A DNA stretch of 9,996 bases, taken from Eubacteriales Family XIII. Incertae Sedis bacterium (GTDB lineage: Bacteria > Bacillota > Clostridia > Peptostreptococcales > Anaerovoracaceae). Positions 1-6,913 of the stretch are shown piece by piece. The notes beneath the pieces are model-generated. The model was not told the origin of the DNA and searched no databases. It saw only the letters and a list, made by a program, of their open reading frames with translations. Position 1 is the stretch's first letter. Each line of letters opens with the position of its first letter. The DNA is taken from NCBI GenBank assembly GCA_031278255.1, contig JAITKU010000267.1, positions 1-9,996 of the forward strand. The letters are read 5' to 3'. The position numbers were made by a program, and so were the translations under genes.

Positions 1-1
1 C

Positions 2-487
2 GTTTCCTTTCCGGCCTATCTGCTGGAGGTGTTCGGCGACGCGGGCTTTGCGCTTGAAGTCAAGCTGCCCGACGGGGAAATGCGCTTCAGCGTCATGGCC
101 GCCAAATATCTCGCGCGCCATATCCTCGGCGAGGAGATTGACGTGGCGCGCGTCCTCAGCGTGCCGGATGTGAACAGCTACATACGGGAGTACGGCATAG
201 ACACGGAAATCGCCATCCGGCTGACCTTCATCGAAACGGGCGCGCTGTCCGCCGTGCAGCAAAGCGCGGTCGGAAACGGCAGGGTGCTGGACACGTCGCT
301 CTCCTACAAAGGCGGCGCGATCGACCGTTACGACGGCGCGATCGAAATCACGGTAGCCCATGCGGGCAACCTGTCCGCCGTCCGGTCCCTCAATAGTCTC
401 GGAACGGGACCCGCGCTCGCGTACAGCTACGCGAGCGGGCGCGTTCGTTTCAGCGCCCTGCGTCTCTCCCTCTTCGCGCTCATTTGA
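2..487 (+). CDS. C-terminal end of a secreted or surface protein with an S-layer-protein-type tail (partial, 5' end outside window)
   Basis: The reading frame is open from the left edge (from base 2) to a TGA at 485-487, so only about 161 C-terminal residues are visible and the start is missing. The GTG at base 29 is just an internal valine codon. The pattern resembles the tail seen in many S-layer-homology and other exported Bacillota proteins: a 'P-A-x-L-L-E-V-F-G-D-A-G-F-A-L-E-V-K-L-P-D-G' stretch, a 'V-L-D-x-S-L-S-Y-K-G-G-A-I' strand, and an ending of the type 'G-x-V-R-F-S-A-x-x-L-S-L-F-A-L-I', which corresponds to the usual 'V-T-F-x-T-x-H-x-S-x-Y-A'. The residues alternate as in beta-strands and there is no membrane segment or sortase motif in the visible part. 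This is family-pattern recognition, not a domain hit. The N-terminal part, expected to hold a signal peptide and possibly SLH or adhesion domains, lies upstream. The exact function is unknown. Confidence 0.7.
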   Translation, partial: VSFPAYLLEVFGDAGFALEVKLPDGEMRFSVMAAKYLARHILGEEIDVARVLSVPDVNSYIREYGIDTEIAIRLTFIETGALSAVQQSAVGNGRVLDTSLSYKGGAIDRYDGAIEITVAHAGNLSAVRSLNSLGTGPALAYSYASGRVRFSALRLSLFALI

Positions 488-517
488 ACGACGCCAAATT
501 TGAACGACGCCAAATTT
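486..517. repeat. 16-bp perfect tandem duplication at a stop codon
   Basis: GAACGACGCCAAATTT occurs twice back to back (486-501 and 502-517). The preceding TTT (483-485) extends the period-16 match to 35 bases. The first copy starts inside the TGA stop of the surface-protein gene, so the stop context itself is duplicated; a second TGA sits at 501-503. It looks like a simple local duplication by replication slippage. No function is implied. Confidence 0.9.
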
Positions 518-533
518 AAAAACGAAGCGGTCT

Positions 534-556
534 GCGGCGGCGCGGCGCGCCGCCGC
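534..556 (+). terminator. GC-rich stem-loop, possible terminator of the surface-protein gene
   Basis: GCGGCGGCG (534-542) and CGCCGCCGC (548-556) form a perfect 9-bp all-GC stem around a 5-base loop; the symmetry continues into the loop. It lies 47 bases after the first stop and before the promoter of the next gene, where a terminator is expected. No run of T follows, only an AT-rich stretch, so it is not a classical intrinsic terminator. It could equally be a transcript-stabilising hairpin. Confidence 0.4.
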
Positions 557-586
557 GGAATCGAAATATTATATTTGTATTTCCTA

Positions 587-615
587 TTTCATTTGTGCGT
601 CCTGTCGAGTATAAT
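587..615 (+). promoter_or_regulatory. Candidate sigma-A promoter of the 650-1273 gene
   Basis: A perfect -10 hexamer TATAAT lies at 610-615, 34 bases before the ATG at 650. The hexamer at the 17-bp-spaced -35 position (587-592, TTTCAT) is poor, so an activator may be needed. The surrounding 40 bases are much more AT-rich than the flanking coding DNA. AGGAG at 639-643 supplies the ribosome binding site with 6-base spacing. Confidence 0.5.
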
Positions 616-649
616 GGTTCTAGAGAATCATATGAGATAGGAGTGTCAA

Positions 650-1273
650 ATGGCGATACATGTGCAGAAGCAAAACGACGGTTTGATCAATGTCTCTTTC
701 TCCGGCAGGAAAGAGGATTCTCAAATCATCGATCTGAACCGCGTAAACAATGTGACGGGCGAAATCGTATTTGAACTGTTCAACGAGCTTCACGGATACG
801 GACGCAGTCTCTTCCTTATGAGCAAGATCGATTTCAACAACCATGCCGACACGCTCTGCATGGTCAATTTCACACCTTTCAGCCCCGACGTTCCGCAGTA
901 CAATTCCGAGGATATGCACGCGCTGGCGGCGCTTTTGGAAAACAACATCGACGCTTCGAGCGGCTACGAGCGTTTGCTGCGGGACAATACCCCCGCCTTT
1001 CTCCTCTGGCGCGACGCGCATTGCACGATTGTGACGGCCAAATGCGACGACGGCGTTATCGTCGCCGCCTATCATGACGAGCATTCGCATTCCAACATGG
1101 GCGCGTACATAGCCATGACCGCCGTCTACTTTGCCAAGCTCGATTACATGTACGACGACAAGCGTCTGGGCGAGGCGATATCCGCCATGCTCGTAAACAG
1201 GGATTCGCCTTTCATAAATATCTACGATATGGCGACCGACATCATTCGCGACTATCTCCTCCCGGACGAATAG
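650..1273 (+). CDS. Unrecognised 207-residue cytoplasmic protein
   Basis: I do not recognise this protein. The start ATG is supported by AGGAG 6 bases upstream and a TATAAT further up. It has no signal peptide and no membrane segment. The composition is that of a soluble globular alpha/beta protein. Visible points are an early 'I-H-V-Q-K-Q-N-D-G-L-I-N-V-S-F' strand region, a cluster of His and acidic residues at about 141-148 (Y-H-D-E-H-S-H-S), which could bind metal but matches no motif I can name, three cysteines (about 70, 125, 132), and a helical C-terminus ending D-Y-L-L-P-D-E. It is monocistronic as far as can be seen. Its last 32 bases overlap the 3' end of the convergent thiE gene. 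Codon use is like its neighbours, so nothing suggests recent transfer. The reading frame is judged real from its own promoter, RBS and normal composition. Confidence 0.8.
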   Translation: MAIHVQKQNDGLINVSFSGRKEDSQIIDLNRVNNVTGEIVFELFNELHGYGRSLFLMSKIDFNNHADTLCMVNFTPFSPDVPQYNSEDMHALAALLENNIDASSGYERLLRDNTPAFLLWRDAHCTIVTAKCDDGVIVAAYHDEHSHSNMGAYIAMTAVYFAKLDYMYDDKRLGEAISAMLVNRDSPFINIYDMATDIIRDYLLPDE

Positions 1274-1898
1274 AGGCCTCCACGGCGGCCCTGACCGCGC
1301 GCGCCGCGGCCAAAGCGTCCGCCTGCGACAGTATGGCGGAAACGACGGCGACGCCGTCCGCCCCGGCCGCTATCACCGACGCCGCATTCCGGGCGTTCAC
1401 CCCGCCTATACCGACCACAGGCAGGTCCGCCGCCTCTTTGATCGCGCGAAGCGCGGCGGGTCCTATCGTGATCGTATCCGATTTCGTTCCCGTCGGAAAC
1501 ATGGCGCCGACGCCCAGATAATCCGCGCCGGCCTCCCTTGCCGCGCGCGCCGCGGAGACGCTCCTGACCGTGGCGCCGATGAACAGCCGCCCGCCCGCGC
1601 GTTCCCGCGCCGTTTCGACGGGCATATCGGCGCCGCCGAGATGTACCCCGTCCGCGCCGACCGCCAAGGCTATATCCACGCGGTCGTTTATGACGAGCGG
1701 CACGCAAAGACGCCGCGTCAGCGCCCGCATCGCGTGCGCCGCCTCCAGAAAATCGCGCGTGTTCAGTTCTTTTTCGCGTAGCTGCACCATCGTAACGCCG
1801 CCCGCAACCGCGGCCGCAACGAGCGGCGCAAGCGGCCGCCCCCCGGCGAGGGCGCGATCGGTACACAGATAGAGTCTCAGGTTTTTCTTATCAAACAA
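1242..1898 (-). CDS. thiE: Thiamine-phosphate synthase (thiamine-phosphate pyrophosphorylase)
   Basis: ThiE joins hydroxymethylpyrimidine diphosphate and the thiazole phosphate to give thiamine monophosphate in the cytoplasm. The (beta/alpha)8 family signatures are all present. With the start used here they are: L-Y-L-C-T-D (9-14), V-Q-L-R-E-K (38-43, the pyrophosphate-binding Q/R/K), I-N-D-R-V-D-I-A-L-A-V-G-A-D-G-V-H-L-G (70-88), G-A-D-Y-L-G-V-G-A-M-F-P-T-G-T-K (124-139), V-G-I-G-G-V (162-167) and D-G-V-A-V-V-S-A-I (181-189). The start chosen is TTG at 1898, because AAGGCGG (1908-1914 on this strand) lies 9 bases upstream and the 218-residue product has the usual length. A TTG at 1925 would add 9 residues but lacks an RBS. 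The gene stands alone: thiC, thiD, thiM and thiG are not beside it, and no TPP riboswitch is seen. It runs convergently into the 650-1273 gene and divergently from the YerC-like gene. Confidence 0.95.
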   Translation of the reverse strand: MFDKKNLRLYLCTDRALAGGRPLAPLVAAAVAGGVTMVQLREKELNTRDFLEAAHAMRALTRRLCVPLVINDRVDIALAVGADGVHLGGADMPVETARERAGGRLFIGATVRSVSAARAAREAGADYLGVGAMFPTGTKSDTITIGPAALRAIKEAADLPVVGIGGVNARNAASVIAAGADGVAVVSAILSQADALAAARAVRAAVEASIRPGGDSRE

Positions 1899-1939
1899 GG
1901 AAAATTCCCGCCTTTCGTCGCGCAAAGGGGCTAAAATCG

Positions 1940-1968
1940 TTGACCGCGGCCCTCCCCCGTGCTATAAT
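1940..1968 (+). promoter_or_regulatory. Strong sigma-A promoter with extended -10, driving the YerC-like gene
   Basis: TTGACC (1940-1945), a 17-base spacer, and TATAAT (1963-1968) make a near-consensus promoter; TGC directly before the hexamer adds an extended -10 element. Transcription should begin near 1975, leaving an untranslated leader of about 90 bases. That leader can form a modest hairpin (AACGG 2015-2019 with CCGTT 2032-2036, plus an inner GCG/CGC) just before the RBS. The promoter sits in the divergent spacer with thiE. No confident thiE promoter was found on the other strand. Confidence 0.8.
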
Positions 1969-2063
1969 TAAGGCCAAAAGCCACCGCACTAAAGCGCTAA
2001 AGGACGGCGCGGACAACGGGGCGCGACGCGGCCGTTTGCGCAGCAGGGAGGAAAACCGCAGCC

Positions 2064-2357
2064 ATGGCCTACAAATCGAAATTCAAGAATGCCGAAACAG
2101 ATCTGCTGTTTGAAGCCATCCTCTCCATGAAAAGCAAAGAGGACTGCTATCGCTTCTTTGAAGATGTCAGCACGATCAACGAACTGCAGGCGCTTTCGCA
2201 GCGTTTCTTCATCGCAAAGCTGTTGTCCGAGGGCAAAACCTATCAGGAGATCGAACGCTTGACCAAGGCCAGCACGGCCACGATCAGCCGCATAAACAAG
2301 TGCTATCGTTACGGCGCGGACGGCTATAAGATCGCCATCGAGCGTATTGCGAAATAA
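2064..2357 (+). CDS. yerC: YerC/YecD-family TrpR-like DNA-binding regulator
   Basis: A 97-residue all-helical protein of the Trp-repressor superfamily, YerC/YecD branch, which is typical of Bacillota. The family core is visible: an N-terminal helix with 'L-L-F-E-A-I-L-S-M-K-S-K-E-D-C-Y-R-F-F-E-D' (14-34), 'T-I-N-E-L-Q-A-L-S-Q-R-F-F-I-A-K-L-L' (37-54), then the helix-turn-helix 'K-T-Y-Q-E-I-E-R-L-T-K-A-S-T-A-T-I-S-R-I-N-K-C' (58-80) and a short C-terminal helix. The length is normal for the family. The ATG is preceded by AGGGAGG (2045-2051) with a rather long 12-base gap. It has its own strong promoter. By homology it is a transcriptional repressor, but the ligand and targets of this branch are not established and tryptophan control should not be assumed. 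The downstream symporter has a separate promoter and is a possible but unproven target. Confidence 0.9.
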   Translation: MAYKSKFKNAETDLLFEAILSMKSKEDCYRFFEDVSTINELQALSQRFFIAKLLSEGKTYQEIERLTKASTATISRINKCYRYGADGYKIAIERIAK

Positions 2358-2364
2358 TTTCCCC

Positions 2365-2393
2365 TTTACAAATCCGGCAGTTTATTGTACAAT
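2365..2393 (+). promoter_or_regulatory. Sigma-A promoter of the symporter gene
   Basis: TTTACA (2365-2370), a 17-base spacer and TACAAT (2388-2393) each differ from consensus at one position. The ATG of the symporter is 82 bases further on, with AGAGG at 2463-2467 as RBS. The leader contains a 6-bp inverted repeat (TGCGAA 2418-2423, TTCGCA 2438-2443) that could be a hairpin or an operator. It starts only a few bases after the yerC-like stop, so the symporter can be expressed independently. Confidence 0.7.
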
Positions 2394-2475
2394 CATACTC
2401 GTAGCGTGTGTTCCGTCTGCGAAAAATGCGGCGGCGGTTCGCACAATGTAGGTTTGTAGGAAAGAGGTAAATAAA

Positions 2476-3993
2476 ATGACACAGCTTATTGCCGGGATTG
2501 TATTGCTTTGCTTTGTCCTGATTACGATTGCCGTCGGTATTACGAGCGCGCGCCGGGCTCTTACTATCGAGGGCTTTTTGCTTGGCGGCAGAAAGGTCGG
2601 ACCTTGGCTGTCGGCTTTCTCGTATGGGACAACCTATTTTTCGGCCGTTATCTTCGTGGGCTACGCCGGCATGTTCGGCTGGACCGTCGGGCTCGCCGGC
2701 ATCTGGATCGGCATAGCCAATGCCCTGCTCGGCTGTCTGCTCGCGTGGATCGTCCTCGCGCGGCCCGCGCGCCGCATGACGCACGCCCTAAACGCGCGCA
2801 CCCTCCCCGAGCTGTTTGCGGGACGCTACCGCAGCAAGGGCATGAAGCGCTACGCCGCCGTTATCATATTCATATTCCTCGTGCCCTACGCCGCGGGCGT
2901 GTACAAGGGACTCGGCGTGCTGTTCAGTTCGATATTCACGGGCGTCTCGCCGACCTTTTGTATCGCGATGGTAGCCGTTCTCACGGGCATTTATCTCGTA
3001 CTCGGCGGCTATGTGGCCACGGCGATGAACGACCTCATTCAGGGCCTGATCATGGTGGTCGGACTCGCCGCGATGATCGCGATCCTCGCCGGCAGACCCG
3101 AAGTCGGCGGCTTTTCCGGGGCGGTCGAAAACCTGTCCGCCATCAACGAAAATCTGGTCCGATTCTTCGGCGGCGCGGGCATTAAGCAGTTGATTCCGAA
3201 CATCCTGCTGACGAGCTTCGGCGTCTGGGGCATGCCGCAGATGGTACACAAATATTACGCGATCAGGGATGAAAGCAGCATCCGTATCGCCACGATCGTA
3301 TCGACGCTCTTTGCCCTGTTTATCGGCGGGGGCGCGTACTTCTCCGGCGCGCTCGGCAGGCTGTTCGTACCGGTTGCCGACGGCGGGGGGCCGGCTGTGG
3401 CGGCCGGCTATGACGGGGTTGTGCCCGCCATGCTGATGTCAGCGCTCGGCGAGGGCGTATTCCCGAACATCATCCTCGGCGTCATACTGCTCCTGCTCCT
3501 ATCCGCGTCGATGTCAACGCTGTCGTCCATCGTACTCTCGTCGAGTTCCGCGATCTCCATAGACCTGATTCAGGAGGTTCGGCCCGATATCAAGCAGAAA
3601 CCGCAGCTTATCATCACGCGTTGCCTCTGTCTGCTCTTCATCGTGTTTTCCTTTATATTCGCGACCATGAACATCTCGTTCATCGTGAACCTGATGTCTT
3701 TCTCGTGGGGCGTCGTGGCGGGTTCTTTCATCGGGCCTTTCCTGTGGGGGCTTTACGGCAGACGGATCACGAAAGCCGGCGCTTGGGCGGGACTGCTCTC
3801 CGGGGTCGTCATCGTCGGCGGTCTGCTGCTTTACTTCACGTCCGTCACGGGCTTCGCCGCGGCCAAGAGCCTCGCGCCGCAGATGGGCGTGACCGCGATG
3901 GCCGTGTCGCTCATCGCCGTGCCGCTCGTAAGCCTCTTCACAAAGAAATTCGACGCCGCGCACACGGAGAAGATCTTCGGCGCCGCGCGCTGA
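2476..3993 (+). CDS. Sodium:solute symporter (SSS family)
   Basis: A 505-residue polytopic membrane protein, the size of PutP/PanF-type members of the SSS family, expected to import a solute with Na+ across the cytoplasmic membrane. About 13 hydrophobic segments can be counted, the first at 4-22. Family marks are 'F-L-L-G-G-R-K-V-G-P-W-L-S-A-F-S-Y-G-T-T-Y-F-S-A' (34-57, the unwound TM2 region), 'L-G-G-Y-V-A-T-A-M-N-D-L-I-Q-G-L-I-M' (176-193), and 'S-M-S-T-L-S-S-I-V-L-S-S-S-S-A-I-S-I-D-L' (345-364). In the last of these, S347-T348 line up with the Na+-site Ser-Thr of the PutP 'M-S-T-L-S' motif, so sodium coupling looks intact. The substrate cannot be read from the sequence; proline, pantothenate, sugars and carboxylates are all transported by relatives. 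The start ATG has AGAGG 8 bases upstream. It ends convergently with the S41 protease gene, 51 bases away. Confidence 0.92.
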   Translation: MTQLIAGIVLLCFVLITIAVGITSARRALTIEGFLLGGRKVGPWLSAFSYGTTYFSAVIFVGYAGMFGWTVGLAGIWIGIANALLGCLLAWIVLARPARRMTHALNARTLPELFAGRYRSKGMKRYAAVIIFIFLVPYAAGVYKGLGVLFSSIFTGVSPTFCIAMVAVLTGIYLVLGGYVATAMNDLIQGLIMVVGLAAMIAILAGRPEVGGFSGAVENLSAINENLVRFFGGAGIKQLIPNILLTSFGVWGMPQMVHKYYAIRDESSIRIATIVSTLFALFIGGGAYFSGALGRLFVPVADGGGPAVAAGYDGVVPAMLMSALGEGVFPNIILGVILLLLLSASMSTLSSIVLSSSSAISIDLIQEVRPDIKQKPQLIITRCLCLLFIVFSFIFATMNISFIVNLMSFSWGVVAGSFIGPFLWGLYGRRITKAGAWAGLLSGVVIVGGLLLYFTSVTGFAAAKSLAPQMGVTAMAVSLIAVPLVSLFTKKFDAAHTEKIFGAAR

Positions 3994-3998
3994 ACGCG

Positions 3999-4043
3999 AA
4001 AAAAGACCGAGAGCGGCCGGGGACGAAAAGCGCCGTCCCCCGG
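3999..4043 (-). terminator. Probable terminator of the ftsE-to-S41 operon
   Basis: Directly after the stop of the S41 protease (reading the minus strand), CCGGGGGACG (4043-4034) pairs with CGTCCCCGG (4025-4017) apart from one bulged base, around an 8-base loop. A run of six T follows at 4004-3999, but about 12 bases from the stem; a small CCG-CTCT-CGG hairpin fills the gap. That spacing is longer than ideal, so the call is moderate. On the + strand there is no T run after the stem, so it does not look like a good terminator for the symporter. Confidence 0.5.
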
Positions 4044-4044
4044 A

Positions 4045-5247
4045 TCAGCCGCCCGTCAGAAGCTCTATCGCCTTTTCCATCTGCATATCGGCACCCTCGC
4101 CGCTCGGGTCGGGATCGTCTACGATGAAATCCGGAACAATGCCGATCCCGTTCACCGCATCGCCGTTCGGCGTAAAATACTGCGCGACGGTGATACGGGC
4201 GCCGTCGCCGCCCGCGAACTGTTCCAAGCGCTGGAGTATGCCCTTGCCGGTGGTCTGCGTGCCGACGAGATAGCCGCCGCGGTTGTCCTTGATCGCGCCG
4301 GCCAATATCTCCGAGGTACTCGCGGTGGCGTTGTTCACGAGAACAACGTAGGGCAGACCCGTCGCGCCGTCCTCCGTCGTGTAGGACTTGGGTTCGGCGT
4401 CCGGATCGTTTGTGCGAACGGTCGCGACCGTACCCGCGCCGAGCAGCATATCCGCGATTTCAACACCCTTGTCCACAAGCCCGCCGCCGTTGTCGCGCAG
4501 ATCGATGATCAGGCCGCGCACCTGCTTCTCCTCCATACCGCGCAGCGCGGCGCCGAAATCCTCCGCCGTTTGGTTGGCGAAAGACTGCACGCGGATGTAG
4601 CCGAGGCTGCCGTCCGCGAGCAGTTCCGACGAAACCGACGGCGTAATGACCTTTGTGCGGACCAGCGTCTTTTCGAGGGTCTCCTCCCCCCTTTGCAAAA
4701 GCAGCGTGAGCTGCGAACCCTCTTCGCCGTGGAGCAGCGCGACCGCGCCGTTCAAATCCTGCCCCGTATAGGGCGCGCCGTCGATCGAAAGGATGATATC
4801 CCCGGACAGCAAGCCCTCCTTTTCGGCGGCGCCGTCGGGCAGGACTTCCACGATGGTCAGATAGCCCTCGTCGTTCATGGAAATCGTGGCGCCGATACCG
4901 GAAAACTCACCCTGCGTACTTTCCGACTGTCTGCGGTATTCGTCGACCGTGTAGTAGACCGTATACCGGTCGCCCAAACTCGCGAACATCCCCTTGTACG
5001 CGCCGATTTCCAAGGCGCCGTCCGGCACGGGTTCGTAGTAATTCTTTCGGATATACGCGTCGAAATCGATCATTTTTCCGTAATTCGCTTTATATGCGTC
5101 ATATTCCTCGCAGACGGCTTTCGACACGATGCGGGCGCCGCCCACGACGCTCAAACTGAGCTTGAGGCCGACGCCGAACACGGCCATGCCGGCGAAAAAG
5201 ACGACCGCCAACAGGAAAGTGAAATTGCGCTTCTTTATAATAAACAT
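4045..5247 (-). CDS. ctpA: S41 family C-terminal processing protease (CtpA-type) with PDZ domain
   Basis: A 400-residue membrane-anchored serine protease acting outside the membrane. Order of parts: a short basic start (K5-K6-R7), a hydrophobic anchor at about 9-34, a linker, the CTP N-terminal helices 'Y-I-R-K-N-Y-Y-E-P-V-P-D' (65-76) and 'L-G-D-R-Y-T-V-Y-Y' (91-99), a PDZ domain at about 113-197 beginning 'G-E-F-S-G-I-G-A', and the tail-specific protease core from about 213. The catalytic Ser-Lys pair is present: S310 in 'A-T-A-S-T-S-E-I' and K335 in 'T-T-G-K-G-I-L-Q', exactly 25 residues apart as in CtpB and Tsp, with the assisting Q339. 'L-I-I-D-L-R-D-N-G-G-G-L' (246-257) is the usual substrate-binding strand. 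The RBS GGAGGT (5258-5253) is 5 bases from the ATG. It is the last gene of the FtsEX operon, 22 bases after recJ, and may process wall hydrolases or exported proteins; its real substrate is unknown. Confidence 0.95.
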   Translation of the reverse strand: MFIIKKRNFTFLLAVVFFAGMAVFGVGLKLSLSVVGGARIVSKAVCEEYDAYKANYGKMIDFDAYIRKNYYEPVPDGALEIGAYKGMFASLGDRYTVYYTVDEYRRQSESTQGEFSGIGATISMNDEGYLTIVEVLPDGAAEKEGLLSGDIILSIDGAPYTGQDLNGAVALLHGEEGSQLTLLLQRGEETLEKTLVRTKVITPSVSSELLADGSLGYIRVQSFANQTAEDFGAALRGMEEKQVRGLIIDLRDNGGGLVDKGVEIADMLLGAGTVATVRTNDPDAEPKSYTTEDGATGLPYVVLVNNATASTSEILAGAIKDNRGGYLVGTQTTGKGILQRLEQFAGGDGARITVAQYFTPNGDAVNGIGIVPDFIVDDPDPSGEGADMQMEKAIELLTGG

Positions 5248-5269
5248 ACGGGACCTCCGCAGTATTTCC

Positions 5270-6913
5270 TTATATTATATGTTCTACCTTGAATTGTATG
5301 CGCTCTCTGCCCCTGTAGAACTCGGAAACGGGACAGCCGAACAGGGAAACGGCTTTTCCGGACGCGAGCGCAGCGTAATACGCGTCGGCGCGGTTGAAGA
5401 GTACGCATTGCACGTCGCCCGCGTTGAACTTCAAAACCTGCCCGCGATCCCCCATGCGCATCAGATCCGAAACGACTTGTCCGTGCATCGCCAGCAGGGG
5501 CGCGGGGTTTCCGTTGCCGAAAGGTTCGAGCGCGCGCAGTTGCTCGACGAACGCGGCGGATATATCGTCCGGTTTGATCTCCGCGTCCGGCTCCGGCTCC
5601 GCAGGCGTCAGAAGCGCGGGCGCGCGCGCAAGCAACGCGTTCATATCCTCGATGAGCAGGGCGCGAAAGCGCGCCTCCTGCGCCGCGTCCATCAGAAAGC
5701 CGCAGGCCATCGCGTGTCCGCCGAACTTCTCAAACATATCCTCCCGCTTCAGCAGCAGGTCGTACATATCCACGCCAAAGACGCTTCTGCCCGTTCCTTT
5801 CAAATAGGGGCCTCCCGCGGCATCGACGCTGTTTGTCAGGATGATCACGGGCCTGTTGTACTTCTCTTTCAGCTTCCCCGCGACGATACCCGTAATGCCC
5901 TCGTGCGCGTCGCCCGCGTTGATCACGCCGATCGGCGCCCCCTCCGCGAATATGCGCGCGGCGATCTCGTCACAGCTTGCAAACACCGCCTCCTGCACCC
6001 TTTTGCGATCGGCGTTGTGCCCGAGAAGTTCACAGGTCACGCGTTCGATCACGGCGGCATCGTCGGTGAGCAGCAGTTCGACCACGTCCTGCGCCTCCCC
6101 CATGCGGCCCGCCGCGTTTATATGCGGCGCTATGACGAAAGCCACCTGCTCGGCTTGGATCGTCCTGTTCGCAAGCCCCAGCTTCTCGATGAGCTTGCGC
6201 AGTCCGGGGCGGCGCGTGCGGTTCAATTCCCTAAGACCGTACTTTGCCAGCGTGCGGTTCTCGTCGATGAGCGGCACGATATCCGCTATGGTCGCCAGAC
6301 CCACGAGGTCAAGCAGGCCGTTCAACATATCCCTGGGCAGATCGAGTCTGCGCTGCAGGGCCTGCGCGAGCTTGAACGCCACGCCGCAGCCCGCGAGACC
6401 CCTGAACGGATAGCTTTCCCCCTCTTGCTTGGGGTTGATGATCAGGCAGTCCGCCGCCCGGCCCTCTATGTTGTGATGATCCGTGACGAGCAGTTCCAGA
6501 CCGATCGATCGGCCGTACAGCACCTCCTCCGCCGAAACGCTGCCGCAATCCACCGTGATCACCACGCGGCCGCCCGCGTCGGCGATGTTGCGAAGCGCCT
6601 CTTTGTTCAGGCCGTAGCCCTCGGAGAAGCGCGAGGGGATATACCAGTCCACCTTGTCCGTGACGAGGCGCAGTACGCGCACCAAGAGCGCGGCCGAGGC
6701 GATACCGTCCATATCGTAATCCCCGTACACGCAGAGAGGCTTGTCCGCGTCGATCGCGGACAATATGAAATCCACCCCTTCCGTCATATTGCGCAGAAGA
6801 AACGGATCGTATGTTTTCATGGGTTTGGCGGAAAGGAATTCCTCGACATCGCCGGGCGCCGTAATCCCCCTGCGGCTCAATATCCGCGCGACGGCGGGAT
6901 GTATAGGGTTCAT
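5270..6913 (-). CDS. recJ: Single-stranded-DNA-specific 5'-3' exonuclease RecJ
   Basis: RecJ is a cytoplasmic DHH-family, Mn2+-dependent nuclease that degrades single-stranded DNA in RecF-type recombination, base-excision and mismatch repair. All key motifs are visible (numbering from the ATG at 6913): 'Y-G-D-Y-D-M-D-G' (63-70), 'T-V-D-C-G-S' (120-125), 'T-D-H-H' (144-147), 'T-I-A-D-I-V-P-L' (208-215), 'H-I-N-A-A-G-R-M-G' (264-272), the DHHA1 'F-G-G-H-A-M-A-C-G-F' (397-406), 'E-P-F-G-N-G-N-P' (463-470) and a C-terminal OB-fold. At 547 residues it is essentially full length with a short N-terminus. The ATG overlaps the stop of the upstream M23 gene as ATGA, which implies translational coupling; a GTG at 6925 is an alternative start 4 codons earlier. 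Its place between a wall hydrolase and an S41 protease gene is unusual. Confidence 0.96.
   Translation of the reverse strand: MNPIHPAVARILSRRGITAPGDVEEFLSAKPMKTYDPFLLRNMTEGVDFILSAIDADKPLCVYGDYDMDGIASAALLVRVLRLVTDKVDWYIPSRFSEGYGLNKEALRNIADAGGRVVITVDCGSVSAEEVLYGRSIGLELLVTDHHNIEGRAADCLIINPKQEGESYPFRGLAGCGVAFKLAQALQRRLDLPRDMLNGLLDLVGLATIADIVPLIDENRTLAKYGLRELNRTRRPGLRKLIEKLGLANRTIQAEQVAFVIAPHINAAGRMGEAQDVVELLLTDDAAVIERVTCELLGHNADRKRVQEAVFASCDEIAARIFAEGAPIGVINAGDAHEGITGIVAGKLKEKYNRPVIILTNSVDAAGGPYLKGTGRSVFGVDMYDLLLKREDMFEKFGGHAMACGFLMDAAQEARFRALLIEDMNALLARAPALLTPAEPEPDAEIKPDDISAAFVEQLRALEPFGNGNPAPLLAMHGQVVSDLMRMGDRGQVLKFNAGDVQCVLFNRADAYYAALASGKAVSLFGCPVSEFYRGRERIQFKVEHII

Noticed and set aside
620..1090. 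156-codon open frame on the minus strand opposite the unknown 207-residue gene
   Set aside because: The + strand frame has a TATAAT promoter and a good RBS; the minus frame has neither.
1873..1886. CTGAGA near the thiE start, reminiscent of the TPP riboswitch thi-box
   Set aside because: It encodes the conserved L-R-L of the ThiE N-terminus; no other riboswitch elements surround it.
2064..2357. Classical tryptophan repressor TrpR
   Set aside because: Sequence pattern and Gram-positive context fit the YerC/YecD branch, whose ligand is not known to be tryptophan.
5274..5279. TATAAT just upstream of the S41 protease gene
   Set aside because: It is made of the last codons of recJ (His-Ile-Ile) and the stop; no -35 is found at 16-18 bases, so an internal promoter is not supported.
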